A stretch of 64,000 nucleotides of DNA from Gari tellinella (GCA_922989275.2 OV277861.1:37698623-37762622), one strand, 5' to 3'. Positions 23,999-36,756 are shown, counted from the stretch's first letter. Numbers and translations are program-made. Notes: generated from the letters alone by a model not told the origin.

Positions 23999-24404
23999 TA
24001 TGTAGAGGCTTTGACAAACAAAAATGGTAAACTTTATTTATCAGGATAAAAGAAACAGTCAACCAGTAGAGTACCTTTGCTAAATCTACGCTATTCATCT
24101 AGTACACTTGTTTTACATGTTTGTCACAGCCTCGTTTATACACAGTCTATGTGCATGTAAATATCCAAAAACATTATTTGTAAATTTAAAATGTTTTATA
24201 TCAGGTTTAATAAAACATGCATCAGTTAAACGGGAAAATATTTCACACGGCAGCAAAAGAGTTTGTTTTAGAAATACATCTGCTCATATAGATGAAAAAT
24301 CTTTGTATGCACTACTACATCGGTGTTTTAATATTAAGTATACATACTTTATAAACATTTAACTGTTTGAACTTATCACATGCACTGCTTTACCATGAGT
24401 AAAA

Positions 24405-24482
24405 TCGATTATTTACAATCAGTTTGGATTATTGTTTAAGGCCGCGTTACGGGGTCTCTTCAGGATCCAGACTGTTTGACAC
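24405..24482. repeat. Decayed H-type palindrome
   Basis: TTTACAATCAGTTTGGATTA...GGCCGCGTTACGG...CAGGATCCAGACTGTTTGAC. Confidence 0.5.
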
Positions 24483-24594
24483 ACAATTTGATACTTTTTC
24501 CTGTAAATAAAAACCTAAAAGTTATACTTGAGTAATAAAAACAGACGGCAATTGTTAACACCAGATAAGGTCATGACAGTGAAGGAAATGAATC

Positions 24595-24800
24595 TTTTGG
24601 GCCCAGTGGATTCTTCCATATTTATATATTGGATTAGTCCATTTTTAATCAATGGGATGCCTGGTCAAAATTGTCATTTTCATTTTTGTTTTATATTGAA
24701 ATTTCTATTAGCAAATAGTGTAGACTCTGATCAGACGCCGCATAAGTCTACATTGTTTGCCATTGTCCCATATATGGAAGCGTGGGCACACATGGGTCAT
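24595..24800 (-). mobile_element. Family G MITE, palindrome shortened
   Basis: Reverse-oriented: GGGCCCAGTGGATTCTTCCA, GGGATGCCTGGTCAAAATTG, TAGTGTAGACTCTGATCAGA, then CCATTGTCCCATATATGG. Confidence 0.7.
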
Positions 24801-24829
24801 GCGGACAATATCATAACAGGAATGGGATA

Positions 24830-26030
24830 ACAACAATTATATAAAGTTTATCTCCCGCAGCACAATGGTGACGATAAAGGAGATTCCGCTATTTTTGTAA
24901 CTCCTTTCCTAAAGTGTTATCACAGTTGATGCTTATTTGATTTCTGCAATTGCCCATGTAATGCAGACACGCCAATCAGAGACAAATTAATTGAAGTTAA
25001 GGATTTATGTCTAGTCATATCCCTTATCAATGCTGAACGCGATTTTGCTAATGTCGTATGCCGTTATTGCACATGAACATTTAGTCTAGTAGATCATTGT
25101 TAACCTATTCCACAATGTTTTATGCGTCTGTCACATTCTTGTATATCGTATCTATCATCTATGACAAAAAAATAATGGCTAGCTAGTGCTATGAAACAAA
25201 ATGATAACAGAAAGCAGGAGCGTAAGGATCTTACACGTTCACCAAAGGAATGAGAGATTAATGCCCTATTCATGGTTGTCTACCAGTGCTTTTTAAAATA
25301 CATGTATTGTACTGACTTACCTGCTTTATGACCTGACATAACCAATATTCATATGTGACTTAGATATTGTCGAGGTTATCATAGTTCCTAAGATAAGTGA
25401 ACTTTGGACTAAACATGTAACCTTCAGATGGTTCAAAAACCTTTTCTATGATTTGACCGACTAACCTTGTTTGTTTTTACCTGACGTAACTTAATTCATA
25501 CATTACCTAGATTTTGTCAAGTGAATAATTATGAGCACGATTTATGAATCCGCTGGACAGACGGACATATGGACGAACGGACGACGGGCGATAGACAACG
25601 GGGTATAACAATAGCTAATATTGACCATTCTGTGGTCTTGTGAGTTAAAGACATGACATGATGTTGATTTCGTCACCCCCCCCCCCCCCTTAAATTGAAA
25701 AGTTTACATGGGGTTTATTTATTCAACCACTATTGTATCTGAATATGGAACATATTGTCCTTGTACTACGTATCCTACATATACATCAATTTAATTAACT
25801 CGCAAATCAAGCTTTTCGTGCAAAGTTGATGAGTTCTACTTCAATTCTGAAACCAAATCAGATGGAACTTACATATATAGACGTGAATGAATCCAATCGT
25901 ACTCAGCAAAAGGGTTAGCAACGTAAAGTTCTGCCCGGACGCTGAACCACTGAGAAAATCGTTTGCTTTGAAAATGAATTCTTCAAAGCTTGTCAACTAA
26001 AAACTAATTATTTGAATAATGCAGAAACCT
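24830..26030. other. Gene-free stretch
   Basis: Contains GGACAGACGGACATATGGAC-type sequence (25555-25610) and a 14-base poly-C run (25676-25689). Confidence 0.45.
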
Positions 26031-26035
26031 ATGTA

Positions 26036-26095
26036 CAAGTTTGCATCCAGACCAGACAGTGCTTTCTGTGGCGTCAGGTCTGGATCTGCAATATT
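26036..26095. repeat. Decayed GATCAGA-type palindrome
   Basis: TTTGCATCCAGACCAGACAG...TGGCGTCAGGTCTGGATC. Confidence 0.5.
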
Positions 26096-26287
26096 TATAA
26101 AGTACTTGGTCAAGTCCTGATTTGGGGACATAGGGCTAATGAACCTGTCAATGGAACTAGATGTACATGTTTCATGATCTCGGTAAGAATTTATATGGTA
26201 TCATCCTCCACTATCAGGAAATAAAAGTGACACAACAATAGTTTACCATACATAATGAGGGTATACGTTTCCGTTCGGTTGCTACTA

Positions 26288-26679
26288 CAGTTCTCCGTCT
26301 CTACAACGACACTCCATGGGAGACACAGATGGTGTGTGTAGTTCGAAGGGAGTCGTTACAGGAAGGGAAAATGAAGACTTTGTTTTCATTTGCAAACAGC
26401 TTGAATCCAGATTAGACGCGCCGTAACGCGGCGGCTGATCTGGATTCAAATTGGTTGTCATCCGTCATTATTATATTTTGTCATCCGTCATTATATATAG
26501 TCTATCAAAATATCCAATTATATGTAACTTTGAGAAACAATAAGAGACGACAATTTTAAGCAGACAATACTGCAGCAGTAAAACTGTTCGACATAATCTC
26601 CATGTTTAGGGAACTAGGGCGAGTGACGTTGTAAGGAGGGAATCGCTGTTTAATGGGCCGTTGTAGGGAGGGAACACTG
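26288..26679 (+). mobile_element. Family B MITE, 392 bp
   Basis: TA|CAGTTCTCCGTCTCTACAAC left, GTAGGGAGGGAACACTG|TA right. Palindrome CAAACAGCTTGAATCCAGAT...ATCTGGATTCAAATTGG, then a duplicated CATCCGTCATTATAT string. Confidence 0.85.
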
Positions 26680-27143
26680 TAATACATTTCTCAGAGAAAT
26701 TCATTGTTGACGAAAATTAGCAGTTCACGTGACAAGTTCACTTCATCATATAGTACTTTATCAATACATGTACGTATAACATATATATTGAATATATATG
26801 TGTTGTTCTATTTTCAAACACAGCATAATAATCCGACAGCATGTGATTTGAACATTATTATTTAACTTTGACTCACAAACTAAAATTTGAGATTCGGTTA
26901 TATACATAAGTAGTTGATGTGAAACATAGTTGCATTTCAGTAAGTGAGTAGAGTTTTATTGCACTGGTGAACTGAAAATGTCATATAGCGCTGATTAATA
27001 ATGAGGTTAGACAATGAGAAGGAATGATTTGCTAAAGATAGTTTTGACTAATCATATTCGCAGCAAAGCGGCGAATGGGTTTATTTCTTAAAAGAGGGTT
27101 TATTCTCCATCAAATAAATACAAACATCCCCGATGACAATTAA
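26680..27143. other. Gene-free stretch
   Basis: No feature recognised. Confidence 0.4.
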
Positions 27144-27381
27144 CTACTCTCAATGATCCCTTAAAAAGCGAGTTTGCAAACAGTTTATGTCCTGATCAGA
27201 CGCCGTGTAACATGGCGCCTGCTCAGGATTCAAACTTATTGACACTTTTATCTATATTCATCAAGTCATACAACCTTAAATCTAACTTTGATACGTGTCT
27301 TGCAGACAATTTATACTGAAGCAAACGACAATTACGCGGTGAAGGGGTTCAAAACTCCAGAATAATGTTATCATGAAATGG
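27144..27381 (+). mobile_element. Family H MITE
   Basis: TTAA|CTACTCTCAATGATCCC left, ATCATGAAATGG|TTAA right. Palindrome GCAAACAGTTTATGTCCTGA...GGATTCAAACTTATTGAC. Confidence 0.8.
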
Positions 27382-28489
27382 TTAAGCTTCGAATTGCTGC
27401 AAAGTAGACGGTCTCTGGGGATAATTTTTAAACAGCATTTTTATATATACTTTGTATATGAATATCACTCTTTGTATGCAGTTTTCCATTTAATAGAATA
27501 CTAACCTTTTTATTAAGTCTGTCTTACTTATTTATACACAGTGATGTAATTTATTCTTCAAGCTATTGTTTAAAGCATATGCTGTTTTGTCAGGCATATT
27601 GTTAATTTATAGAATGTTTAAAGATATATGAGTCTAATCGTTTATATCCTTAGAATACATTTAGGAGTTCAGTTCTTCTCTTTGATTGGATCATATATTC
27701 AGAGCAGCGTCTTCCGTCGTCTCGTTCTTGCTAACCATTTTGTACAATTTGTTAGACAAAAATTGCAAATTGCATTATCGATTTCCAGCGACTTCCCCCT
27801 GACAATTCCCACTCAGCTAAATGCGATTTAGAATCAAACATCACCACGGAAATAAGGTTGTTTTGTCAAGCAAGATTGTATTACGAAAAAAGCAATCACG
27901 AAACATATTCAAAGATCGAGGAGCAAACACGACATAAGATTACAATGGAGAAAAACTGACTTCATTTATATAATCAAGTTTGATATGTTTTGTACGTCAT
28001 ACATATACGACAATCTGTCTTACATTATAGTGTAGTATTCTACAATGTTCTTATCTTACTACAGCCCTAGCGACGACTAAACTCGCCATTGTCAAACGGA
28101 ACAGTTGTGGAGATTATACTTATCCTACGCATAAAGAAGAGCCATTAATCAGGATCTACTCTGTTCTCATTTTGAAATATATAGTTTCAAAACAATGTTG
28201 TAAGTCGGCTGGGATTATGCTTGATCGAGTTGAAGACAATTCCAAACTGTAGAGAAATAAATACAGTACAATAAAACTCCGATATCGCAAACTCATTTAA
28301 ATGGTATATATATTTAGCTTCATTATTTCATAATTGCTTTAGTTGAGCATATCCGTATAAACGAATATATTCGACTTAACTCTTAATTTCCCGAAACCTC
28401 CGATGCACAATTCTTATTTACAAAAAAAGGCTTGGCATTTTTAGACTATTTAAGGTCGGTTTTTATAATATACTGCAAAATGAAAAACA
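27382..28489. other. Gene-free stretch
   Basis: No supported gene; an open frame at 27628-27831 has no recognised motif. Confidence 0.4.
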
Positions 28490-28557
28490 AGTGAAGTCCC
28501 TTATAATAGGGCTCCTGCAAAAACTCACTTATCAGGGACTTCACTATTTGCATTAGA
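28490..28557. repeat. F-type palindrome, diverged
   Basis: GTGAAGTCCCTTATAATAGG...TATCAGGGACTTCACTATTTGC. Confidence 0.55.
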
Positions 28558-28724
28558 CAACTGTACCTTTCACGTGTTGATGTTCGTCCTTCGCTATGCG
28601 AATATTAACCCAACTTCAAGTTGTTGATTTTCTGGGGTGAGTGCGTAGGTGGCTAATAAGGCCTATCCTGACAAAGGTACGTCCACAGTACATGTAGTTG
28701 CACACGTTGTCGGATAGTATTGGT

Positions 28725-30420
28725 AAGATACTGACTTTTCGAGCCTTCCGGTTCATTCTTTTCTTCCTTGCATGCTCTAATTTCTTGTCTCTGCTTCAAC
28801 CAAGCCTTCCCTGGCAGCTGATCGCCATGCGGGGCGGTTGTGCGCCAGGTCTTCCCAACGTCTTATAAAGATTTACTTTGCGAAGCGAAGCTTTGACACA
28901 GTCTTTGAACCGTTTTGAAGCGCATCTGTGACTGTTGAAGGAGCATGTGTACAGTTGAAGGTTCTGCTCTTTTGAGAACTCAGTGTCAGGAACCTTGTCT
29001 TGCCATCTTATACCAAGAAACTTGCGAAGAGTGCTTGTGTGGAAGTGGTTGAGTGTTCTGGCATAAAACACATAAACATGTTTCACTGGCATACAACAAG
29101 GTGGTTAGAATTACTGCTGGGTACACTGACAGGTTGGTCTCAGGCGAATAGCTCTTTGCCCGGAGCGTTAAAGCGGAGTCTTCGAAATGCAGCACTTGCC
29201 TTAGCAGTTCTGCTGGTGACATTTTCGTCTATTTTTGCAGTGCGTGAGAATGTGCTAACAAGGTATTTGAACGTGTTTACATCTTGCAAAGTACATTCCT
29301 TGGCCTGGAATGGTTGGCCAAATGTAAGGTTTTCGTGCTAGTTGATGAATGAAGTATCTCAGTCTTCTTTGTACTTGTTGTGTGACCGAAGTTATCACAG
29401 GCACTGGAAAACTGGTCCATGTATCTTTGTAGGTTGTCCTCAGTTGTCGTCAAGGCACAATAATCTGCAAAAATGAAGTCACGGATGATGATGGACTATA
29501 CTTTGGTGATTGCATTGAACCGTCGTTGGTTGAACATTTTCCCATCTGTCCTGTATCACATTCTAATCCCTGGTTCATCTGGTACAAGGGATTCAGTGAG
29601 CATAACAGAGAACATCATGCTGAACAGGGTTGGTGCAAGGACACCTGTTGACGCCGTAGCTGACAGGGAAAGCTGGCGACTGATCATAAATGCCAATTAC
29701 ACGTGCCATCATACAAAAGTGGAACTGCCTGACAATGGTAATGAAGTGGCCAAACTTGGCCATAACCTTCAACAGGCCCTCATGACTGACGGTGTAGAAA
29801 GCTTTAATAAGGTCAACAAAGGCCGTATAGATATCCTTGTGCTTTTTTCCTTTTTCTTGCAGTTAAAGGACAGCAACCACCATATCAAAGATTCCCCTGC
29901 CTGAGCGGATACCACATTGGCTTTCTGGTGGTGACCATTTTCCAAGTGCATTATCACGCGGTTAAGAAGACCACGGGCTAATATCTTGCCAGCTATGCAC
30001 AGGAGTGATATCCTTCTGTGGTTGTCACAGGAGTGTTTGTCGTCTTTCCGCTTGTAGAGATGGACTATTCAGGCGTCCTTAAATTCTAGAGTTAATGTCT
30101 TCTATTCCAAGCAGGACTTGAAGATGATAAGCAGTTTGGATGATCTCCTCCAAACTTCGTATATTTCAACTGGGATTGCACCGGAGCCTGGGGTCTTACC
30201 GTAAGATACCTGTTTAATAGCTTTCTGTATTTTTTAGAATGCTGTCTAGAGATTGGTTGACCTCGACTTGGGGAAGCTTCTGTATTGCCTCATCATTGAT
30301 TGATGATTGTATGTTAAGTACAGAGTTGACATGTTCAGCCCATCTGTTGAGAATATTTTCGTTTTCTATTATCAGGGTTGATACATCGGCGCTGAGCAAG
30401 GTACGGACTTTTTCTTTTTT
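28725..30420 (-). pseudogene. Non-LTR retrotransposon (LINE) reverse transcriptase remnant
   Basis: Minus-strand frames give, in order from 30399 downward: ENENILNRWAEHVNSVLN and SINDEAIQKLPQVEVNQSLD (pre-RT linker); a motif A region TAFVDLIKAFYTVSHEGLL; a motif C region FADYCALTTTEDNLQRYMDQ; SACDNFGHTTSTKKTEIL; then the C-terminal block ILTTLLYASETC, LNHFHTSTLRKFLGIRWQDK and KRFKDCVKASL. Frames shift and stops interrupt. The catalytic ADD of motif C reads ADY. Dead copy, truncated at about 30420, where a family G element abuts. The LINE clade is not assigned. Confidence 0.8.
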
Positions 30421-30427
30421 TTATCAT

Positions 30428-30573
30428 AAAGGATGCATATGGTCTATACTGTTTGCTGATAGGAATTTCAATATAAAACAAAATAAAAATGAAAATTTTG
30501 ATCAGGCATCCCTTTGATAAAAATGGCCTAATCCAATATATGTATATGGAAGGATCCACTGGGTGTAAATGGG
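30428..30573 (+). mobile_element. Family G right-half fragment
   Basis: GGTCTATACTGTTTGCTGAT through CCACTGGGTGTAAATGGG|TTAA. It abuts the truncated 5' side of the LINE. Confidence 0.65.
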
Positions 30574-30833
30574 TTAATTATCTTGGTTGTGCAAATACGC
30601 TTTCAAATAATTGCCCCTGAATGTATTCCTGGCTTAATTTTCTTATTTACAATTGTCACCTCGACCAATTACACAACACGCTATATTCTAACTTGTATTA
30701 TTGACTGTCAGTATTGTCATACCGATATATATGTTGTGTCTGGCTCGACCTAAGATATCGCCTTACAGAGGCACATTGACTATGAATTCCCTAGTATTGT
30801 GACATGTCTTTGATAAAGAAGTTTTAAAGCAAT

Positions 30834-31070
30834 ACCGTAAAACGTCTCTATTACGACAACCTAATAGTGTGAAAGAGTACGTGCTTAAGATAAGTGACAG
30901 TTTAAAGCAAATCGACAGTTACACAGAAAGCTCCGGCCTTCAGCAAGGTGCAAGTTAAAGAGAAAGCTCTTTAAGGAGCTTCCAATTTTAATTTGCTTTA
31001 AGCTGTCATCTGTCTTTTTTACAAAAAAAATAGCCTTCTTTGTATTGGTCGTAAAAGAGAGATGCCTGGC
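30834..31070. mobile_element. Family E MITE
   Basis: AAACGTCTCTATTACGACAA left and the inverse TTGGTCGTAAAAGAGAG right. Hairpin GACAGTTTAAAGCAAAT..GAAAGCTC...GAGCTTCC..TTGCTTTAAGCTGTC. Confidence 0.6.
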
Positions 31071-32540
31071 CAATGAGTTCAAGAGTCGCCTAACCAGATA
31101 ACATCAAATATAGACATTAAACAAAACAAACATGTAGTTACTATTATCCTTAGTATTTGAATTGTTTTATGCAAGAAGGTTAATATATCGCAAATAATAA
31201 TAATAATTTTTCGTCTGAAGGATATCAGTTTGTTTTTATAACAGTATGGTACTCATGTAAATATAAGTTGCATTCTGTTCATTGTAGGTTTATTTATATA
31301 CATGTTATATACATGTAGATATTGTTGATATGTATAAGATGTGGGTATGAGTAAGCACCTCGTACTATAATGTCCTAATGTACAAACATATCGTGAAACT
31401 CCTTAATATTGGTAAACCTTTTATAACTGCTGTCATTATTCTTAAAATTGAACTTATTGCATTTATCAAACTGAAAATTATTCAAAAGGCGCAAACGTAA
31501 AGGCAATAAGTGTTTACTCTGATCAGACTGCTCCTGAGTCAGATGTCTGATAATAATTTACATTGTTTGCTCTACAACGTTTGCTCTTAATACTAAGGCT
31601 AACTGCCGTGCTCAAACCATGGAGTGTATTAAACTGTCACCCAAACTAAAAACAATGTAGTGTAAAACATATTAGACAGTTTTCAAGAGAGATACCAATG
31701 TTAAACGATTCTGACCGCTTTTAGGAGACACATGTGTTGTATAGTTTAAACAGTCTTTTAGAAGAATAAATATTGTATATTATTATTTTTTTCATGGACA
31801 TACTGTGTCTTGCGTTTTTCCCTAATTTAATCGTAGTGCGTTCAAGTCTGTAACCATTTCCTCTGGAACAAATGTCACGGAATGTTGTTTGAATAAAACT
31901 GGTGCTGAAGACTGTTACAAGTCTAATCATGCTTGAACAAGCGAATTGATTTCCTTTGTAAATATTTGGTCTAGCAATCCAATAAGAAGGCAAGTGGCAA
32001 TATTGAAGATATTTATTTACTATATACTGAAGGAGAAATAGCGACGATGGGCTATAACTTCACAGTTTGTAAATACAAGGGGAACACGTTACATAACTGT
32101 TGATTCCAACCGGGCTGACGTGGTATTTTTCCCTAGCGTTTCTAAAAAAAGAACTCATGCAACCCCTAAACAGCAAACAAAATATGTCACATGAGATTAA
32201 ACTACAACTTACGAGTTGTTATAATTTGTGTTAGTTATACCCGAAGTAATGTGCTAGAGTGTTATATGGCTTGCGTTTAGAGGGAATACTAGAATATATA
32301 AGCTAATGGCTCGAGAAAAGAACATAAATCAATTTGTATCTACATAGTGCCATAAGATTATGTTGATTTGTTGTACTGTTGTAACCTAATGAATTCAAGT
32401 ATTAACACAGACAAGCTCTCAAATATATACGTGTGTATTTCAAATAGACGAATTTTAAACAACTCTGCCAAACCGTAGATACAAGTATAATTATTCGTCA
32501 TTTACAAACAGTGTGCAAGTGATGAGTACATCTGTCCTTA
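31071..32540. other. Gene-free stretch with one palindrome
   Basis: F-type palindrome at 31508-31572 (GTTTACTCTGATCAGACTGC...). Nothing else recognised. Confidence 0.45.
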
Positions 32541-32596
32541 ATAAACAGTGTAGAACCTTTTCAAAGGGCTCCTACAATAGTATCTATTTTTTGTCA
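32541..32596. repeat. F-type palindrome, decayed
   Basis: AAACAGTGTAGAACCTTTTC..AGGGCTCCT...GTATCTATTTTTTGTC. Confidence 0.45.
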
Positions 32597-32604
32597 AATT
32601 AAAC

Positions 32605-33133
32605 ATATTTTATTGGCTATTGTAATTTCCATGCGATGTGTAAAGGACTCATGAGTTAGAGAAAATAAGCAATGACATGTTTCCACGTATTTGCGAGAAA
32701 TAGAGTGTTTGTCGTTATATCGCTATACTTGTTATATATCCAATTTGTAGTCGTTTAAACCTTAGTATGGGTCATATCGATCTTGGAAATTATAAAACGG
32801 ACATAAACCGCTAAAACGGGCGATATAAAATCGTAACCCAAAAGTATATATACTGTTACGAATAGTACGCTGCTGTTGTCACGACCGGACTCGCTGAAAA
32901 CAAAATATCTCTGGTTCTTGGTTGTATAGCAAGGCAAAACAGTTTCATAGTGTGACTTGATAGCTTGGTCAAATGTAATACATATATTTCAATTTAGTTA
33001 ATTTGACGGTCATAAAATAAAAACATAACAGGACGAGCTCTACCGCGGATACCAACTCTAACCTATACAACAAAGACTTAAAGTAACTGTCAATTGACAT
33101 CTTTAATACCCATTACTGACAGGTAAAGACAAT
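32605..33133. repeat. 529-bp tandem duplication, copy 1
   Basis: Every stretch I compared is identical to 33134-33662, with no spacer. No gene or transposon ends were recognised in the unit. Confidence 0.95.
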
Positions 33134-33662
33134 ATATTTTATTGGCTATTGTAATTTCCATGCGATGTGTAAAGGACTCATGAGTTAGAGAAAATAAGCA
33201 ATGACATGTTTCCACGTATTTGCGAGAAATAGAGTGTTTGTCGTTATATCGCTATACTTGTTATATATCCAATTTGTAGTCGTTTAAACCTTAGTATGGG
33301 TCATATCGATCTTGGAAATTATAAAACGGACATAAACCGCTAAAACGGGCGATATAAAATCGTAACCCAAAAGTATATATACTGTTACGAATAGTACGCT
33401 GCTGTTGTCACGACCGGACTCGCTGAAAACAAAATATCTCTGGTTCTTGGTTGTATAGCAAGGCAAAACAGTTTCATAGTGTGACTTGATAGCTTGGTCA
33501 AATGTAATACATATATTTCAATTTAGTTAATTTGACGGTCATAAAATAAAAACATAACAGGACGAGCTCTACCGCGGATACCAACTCTAACCTATACAAC
33601 AAAGACTTAAAGTAACTGTCAATTGACATCTTTAATACCCATTACTGACAGGTAAAGACAAT
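33134..33662. repeat. 529-bp tandem duplication, copy 2
   Basis: Exact second copy abutting the first; similarity stops at ACAAT|CGGA. It is either a very recent duplication or an assembly duplication. Confidence 0.95.
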
Positions 33663-33778
33663 CGGATAATCCATTCTAAATTAAAGTTTGAACTCGGAAC
33701 CTTTAAATTGCTGATGTAGATTCACCATTCAATTCATGCTTAAGTATCTTGCTCATTATAAACGTCGTCATATAAATA

Positions 33779-34024
33779 CAGGGCTTCCATTTCTCCGGAT
33801 TTTTCCTAAATCTTCGGATGTTTTCCCCAGTACATGGTAGCTTAAAGCAGGCTGAAATTAAACCAGAATGCGCATTAAGGCACATTCTGCTTTATTTTCA
33901 ACCTGCTTTAAGCATCACGTGTCCAATAAACAAAAAACAGACTATCGGTAAAAGGTATAATTCGGAAGATCGCGCTTGAAAAATTGAACATTTTGAAATC
34001 TTGTATCAATTTATGGCAGCCCTG
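33779..34024. mobile_element. Family C' MITE with 6-bp target duplication
   Basis: CAGGGCTTCCATTTCTCCGG left and the inverse ending TTATGGCAGCCCTG right, flanked by TAAATA on both sides (33773-33778, 34025-34030). The centre is the 72-base hairpin CTTAAAGCAGGCTGAAA.. (33841-33912), also found in TTAA-flanked family C. Confidence 0.85.
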
Positions 34025-34030
34025 TAAATA

Positions 34031-34463
34031 TTTGAAAATGGTAAATAAATAACAACAACTATGAGTGACAGAAATCCTAACCAGACATCAGGATCTATCG
34101 TCCTGGATAAATCTGGCACCTGTTTGCAATACGTTCGACTTGTCCGAGTTTGAGAATTGGCCAGCGATATGTTCTGTTTATACTTTACAAATGCAAACAT
34201 AATGTACTTGTTAGTTTATTAACTATCGTATAGTATATGATAGTGATCAAGTTGAATCGTCCCTTTCATTATTATTTCATTTCAAATGACGCAACCGTTT
34301 CATATTACAAACGTAGCGCTCATAAATAGAGCATATTATTCCATAAGAGGCACACTACATGATGTGCTCCTTTAGGAGCTTTATTTTGGAAGTTTACATT
34401 GATTTAAGCTTTCGCCGTTTTTATTTAAGCAATTAGCTAACTGTTAAAGACGATTTACTGTTA
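34031..34463. other. Gene-free stretch
   Basis: Holds a short hairpin (GTGCTCCTTTAGGAGC, about 34363-34380) resembling a worn F core. Confidence 0.4.
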
Positions 34464-34820
34464 CAGTGTTTCCTCCCTACAACGGCCCTCTAAACAACGA
34501 TTCCCTCTTTACAACGACGCTTGCCGCAGTTCCCTTAATAGCACAATTATTCGAACGCTTTATCTGCTGTACTATCGTCTGCTTAAAGTTGTACTCTGCT
34601 GTTTTTCTCGAAGTTACTTATTTGACATTTTGACAGAACAAAGGTTAATGACGAGTGACAAACAGCTTGAATCCAGATCAGACACCGCGTTACGCGGCGT
34701 CTGATCTGGATTCAAGCTATTTGCAAATGTAAACCAACTTCCCTCCCTAAAACGACTTCCTCCGAACAAGGCACACAATTTATGTCTCCCAGTGGATGTC
34801 GTTGAAGAGAGGGAACGCTG
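34464..34820 (-). mobile_element. Family B MITE
   Basis: TA|CAGTGTTTCCTCCCTACAAC left, GAAGAGAGGGAACGCTG|TA right. Near-perfect palindrome CAAACAGCTTGAATCCAGAT...ATCTGGATTCAAGCTATTTG. Confidence 0.9.
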
Positions 34821-35814
34821 TACATTGGTAATCAAACTTAATTCCTACATGTATGTACATAAATGTAGTATAAAAATGAATAACTTTTGAATTTGTGAAT
34901 TATGTTCCTTTCGTTATACTCAAGTGTGACACATTCCTTGAATTATTCCATCAGATATCCCATGTATATAAGTTATACATAGGTTCATTGAGAAATAGAT
35001 ATATCGTAATATTTTCAGGACAGATACAGTTTCAATGTACTCTAAACATTACTAAAAGTCTTCTTTTCACTAGAAAACATATTGTTAGGCAAACAATAAG
35101 TCTGGTATTCCAGACGGTTTTGTAAATTGTAAACTCATTAGTTTGTCTTGGAGAAGGAGAAATCAAATCAATTCAATTCATTCTGGTACAATTTAGCCGT
35201 TGGTGTAAATGGGTAGCAGTATTTTTGTAACTGACAATCAACAAATTGGACTCACATTTATCATTGCTAGAGAAACCTTTTTTCTAGTGAAACCATTTTG
35301 AATAATTGCACTAAACTAAAATGCAATAAATCTAGTGAATTGTTTTTATATTATTACCCACACATTTAAGAGCATCTTTCAGACACCTATCGGCAGAGGA
35401 ATACAACCAATTCATGTCCTTACGTCGGCCCAACGAAAATCATCGAAAGAAAACAATCAATCCTATTGGACGCATTACTAACGAACATGCTGCCCTTGAA
35501 GGGTACACAAGTCTTATGCAAATAGTACACACTCTGATCATGGTCTGCACTGGCCAATTAAATTTTCAGTTTTGAATGAGTAAATATGCATCATTCCCCT
35601 GTAAAGAAAGCTTAAGCTGGAACCGTGCTGTGCGACATTTCGATTTGCACTTGTTTCGCTTCCAGCAAGCAGACTAGTTAAATATTGAGTTGTTGAAACG
35701 TTGTATGAATAGCTGCAATAAATTATAATCTTCAATTTACGACAAAACAGACTTCCCTGCAGTAAATTTGTCTACCCAACCCTATACATTTACCAATCGT
35801 GATTTGAATGTAGC
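34821..35814. other. Gene-free stretch
   Basis: No supported gene or element. Confidence 0.4.
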
Positions 35815-35884
35815 TTGCAAACAGTTTTTGTTCTGGTCCAAAGTCGCGATACGCGGCGCTCTATATGTATTTAAACTGTTTGTC
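35815..35884. repeat. Decayed H-type palindrome
   Basis: TTGCAAACAGTTTTTGTTCT...CGCGATACGCGGCG...TTTAAACTGTTTGTCAC. Confidence 0.55.
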
Positions 35885-36359
35885 ACTAGTACTTAAGTAT
35901 TTTTAATTGACAAATGTACGTTCTAATCAATGTCGCCTGTATGTGAACGATGCGGATAGTGTTTGTGTATTGAATTTCAGACAAATCGATACACGCTGGA
36001 TCAAGGTTATACGTTTGATCTTTATTCTTGTTGTATACAAACTATGATTTAGGAGTGTATGTAGATTAAGTAACACACATCTGTTGTGTTTTCAATTAGG
36101 TAAAGTTCAGTTTTGACTTAATCGGGTTAAATTACAATATACAATATAATATATAAATTATAATTGTAAGATGTTTTTCTTTAAAATGATAAATAGTACA
36201 TAGCCTGACAGAAGGGGGCTCCTGTAAAGGGCAAGTGTACTATTCAGAGGTTTAATGTATGTAAATGTTTGTTAATGACGTGTAGTCTCGACCCTAATTT
36301 AATTTGACAACCCTCTCACTGGCAAGTCTAACGTATTTAGTGACTTTTGACTAATATTA

Positions 36360-36613
36360 CAGTGAAAAAAACGTTATTCTTTCCCAAATAAACGCGTTTA
36401 CGCTATATCTATTATTGCCATTGCAAACAGTTTGGAGCCAGATCAGACGCCGGGTAACCCGGCGTCTGATCAGGCTCTTACCTGTTTGCCACTCATATTA
36501 AAATGAATATGTGGAAACATAGTAAAGTTGCCATTTTCTACATTTTAATGCGCCGCGTTTGCGTTTTGTACATGTATGCGTGTATACAGGAAGGAATGGC
36601 GTGTTCTCCACTG
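36360..36613 (+). mobile_element. Family A MITE
   Basis: TA|CAGTGAAAAAAACGTTATTC left, GTGTTCTCCACTG|TA right; perfect palindrome centre GACGCCGGGTAACCCGGCGTC. Confidence 0.9.
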
Positions 36614-36727
36614 TAACTAAAACAGTTATTACCATTAGTAATTACTAGAATTTAATTGAATATGACATAATATGTGGTTTTGTTACTTATGTTTTAAGAT
36701 GATGTACTTATGTACAAATCTGAATAA

Positions 36728-36756
36728 AAGATGTTCTGTTCTGTTCTGTTCTAACA
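36728..36756. repeat. TGTTC microsatellite
   Basis: Four to five TGTTC units. A decayed palindrome (CATACAGTTTAGATCCCGGT) follows at about 36768-36830. Confidence 0.8.

Noticed and set aside
29473..29904. Plus-strand 143-codon open frame
   Set aside because: It is antisense to the LINE reverse-transcriptase remnant.
32755..33466. Two identical 60-codon minus-strand frames
   Set aside because: Identity comes from the 529-bp tandem duplication; no motif or codon signal supports a protein.
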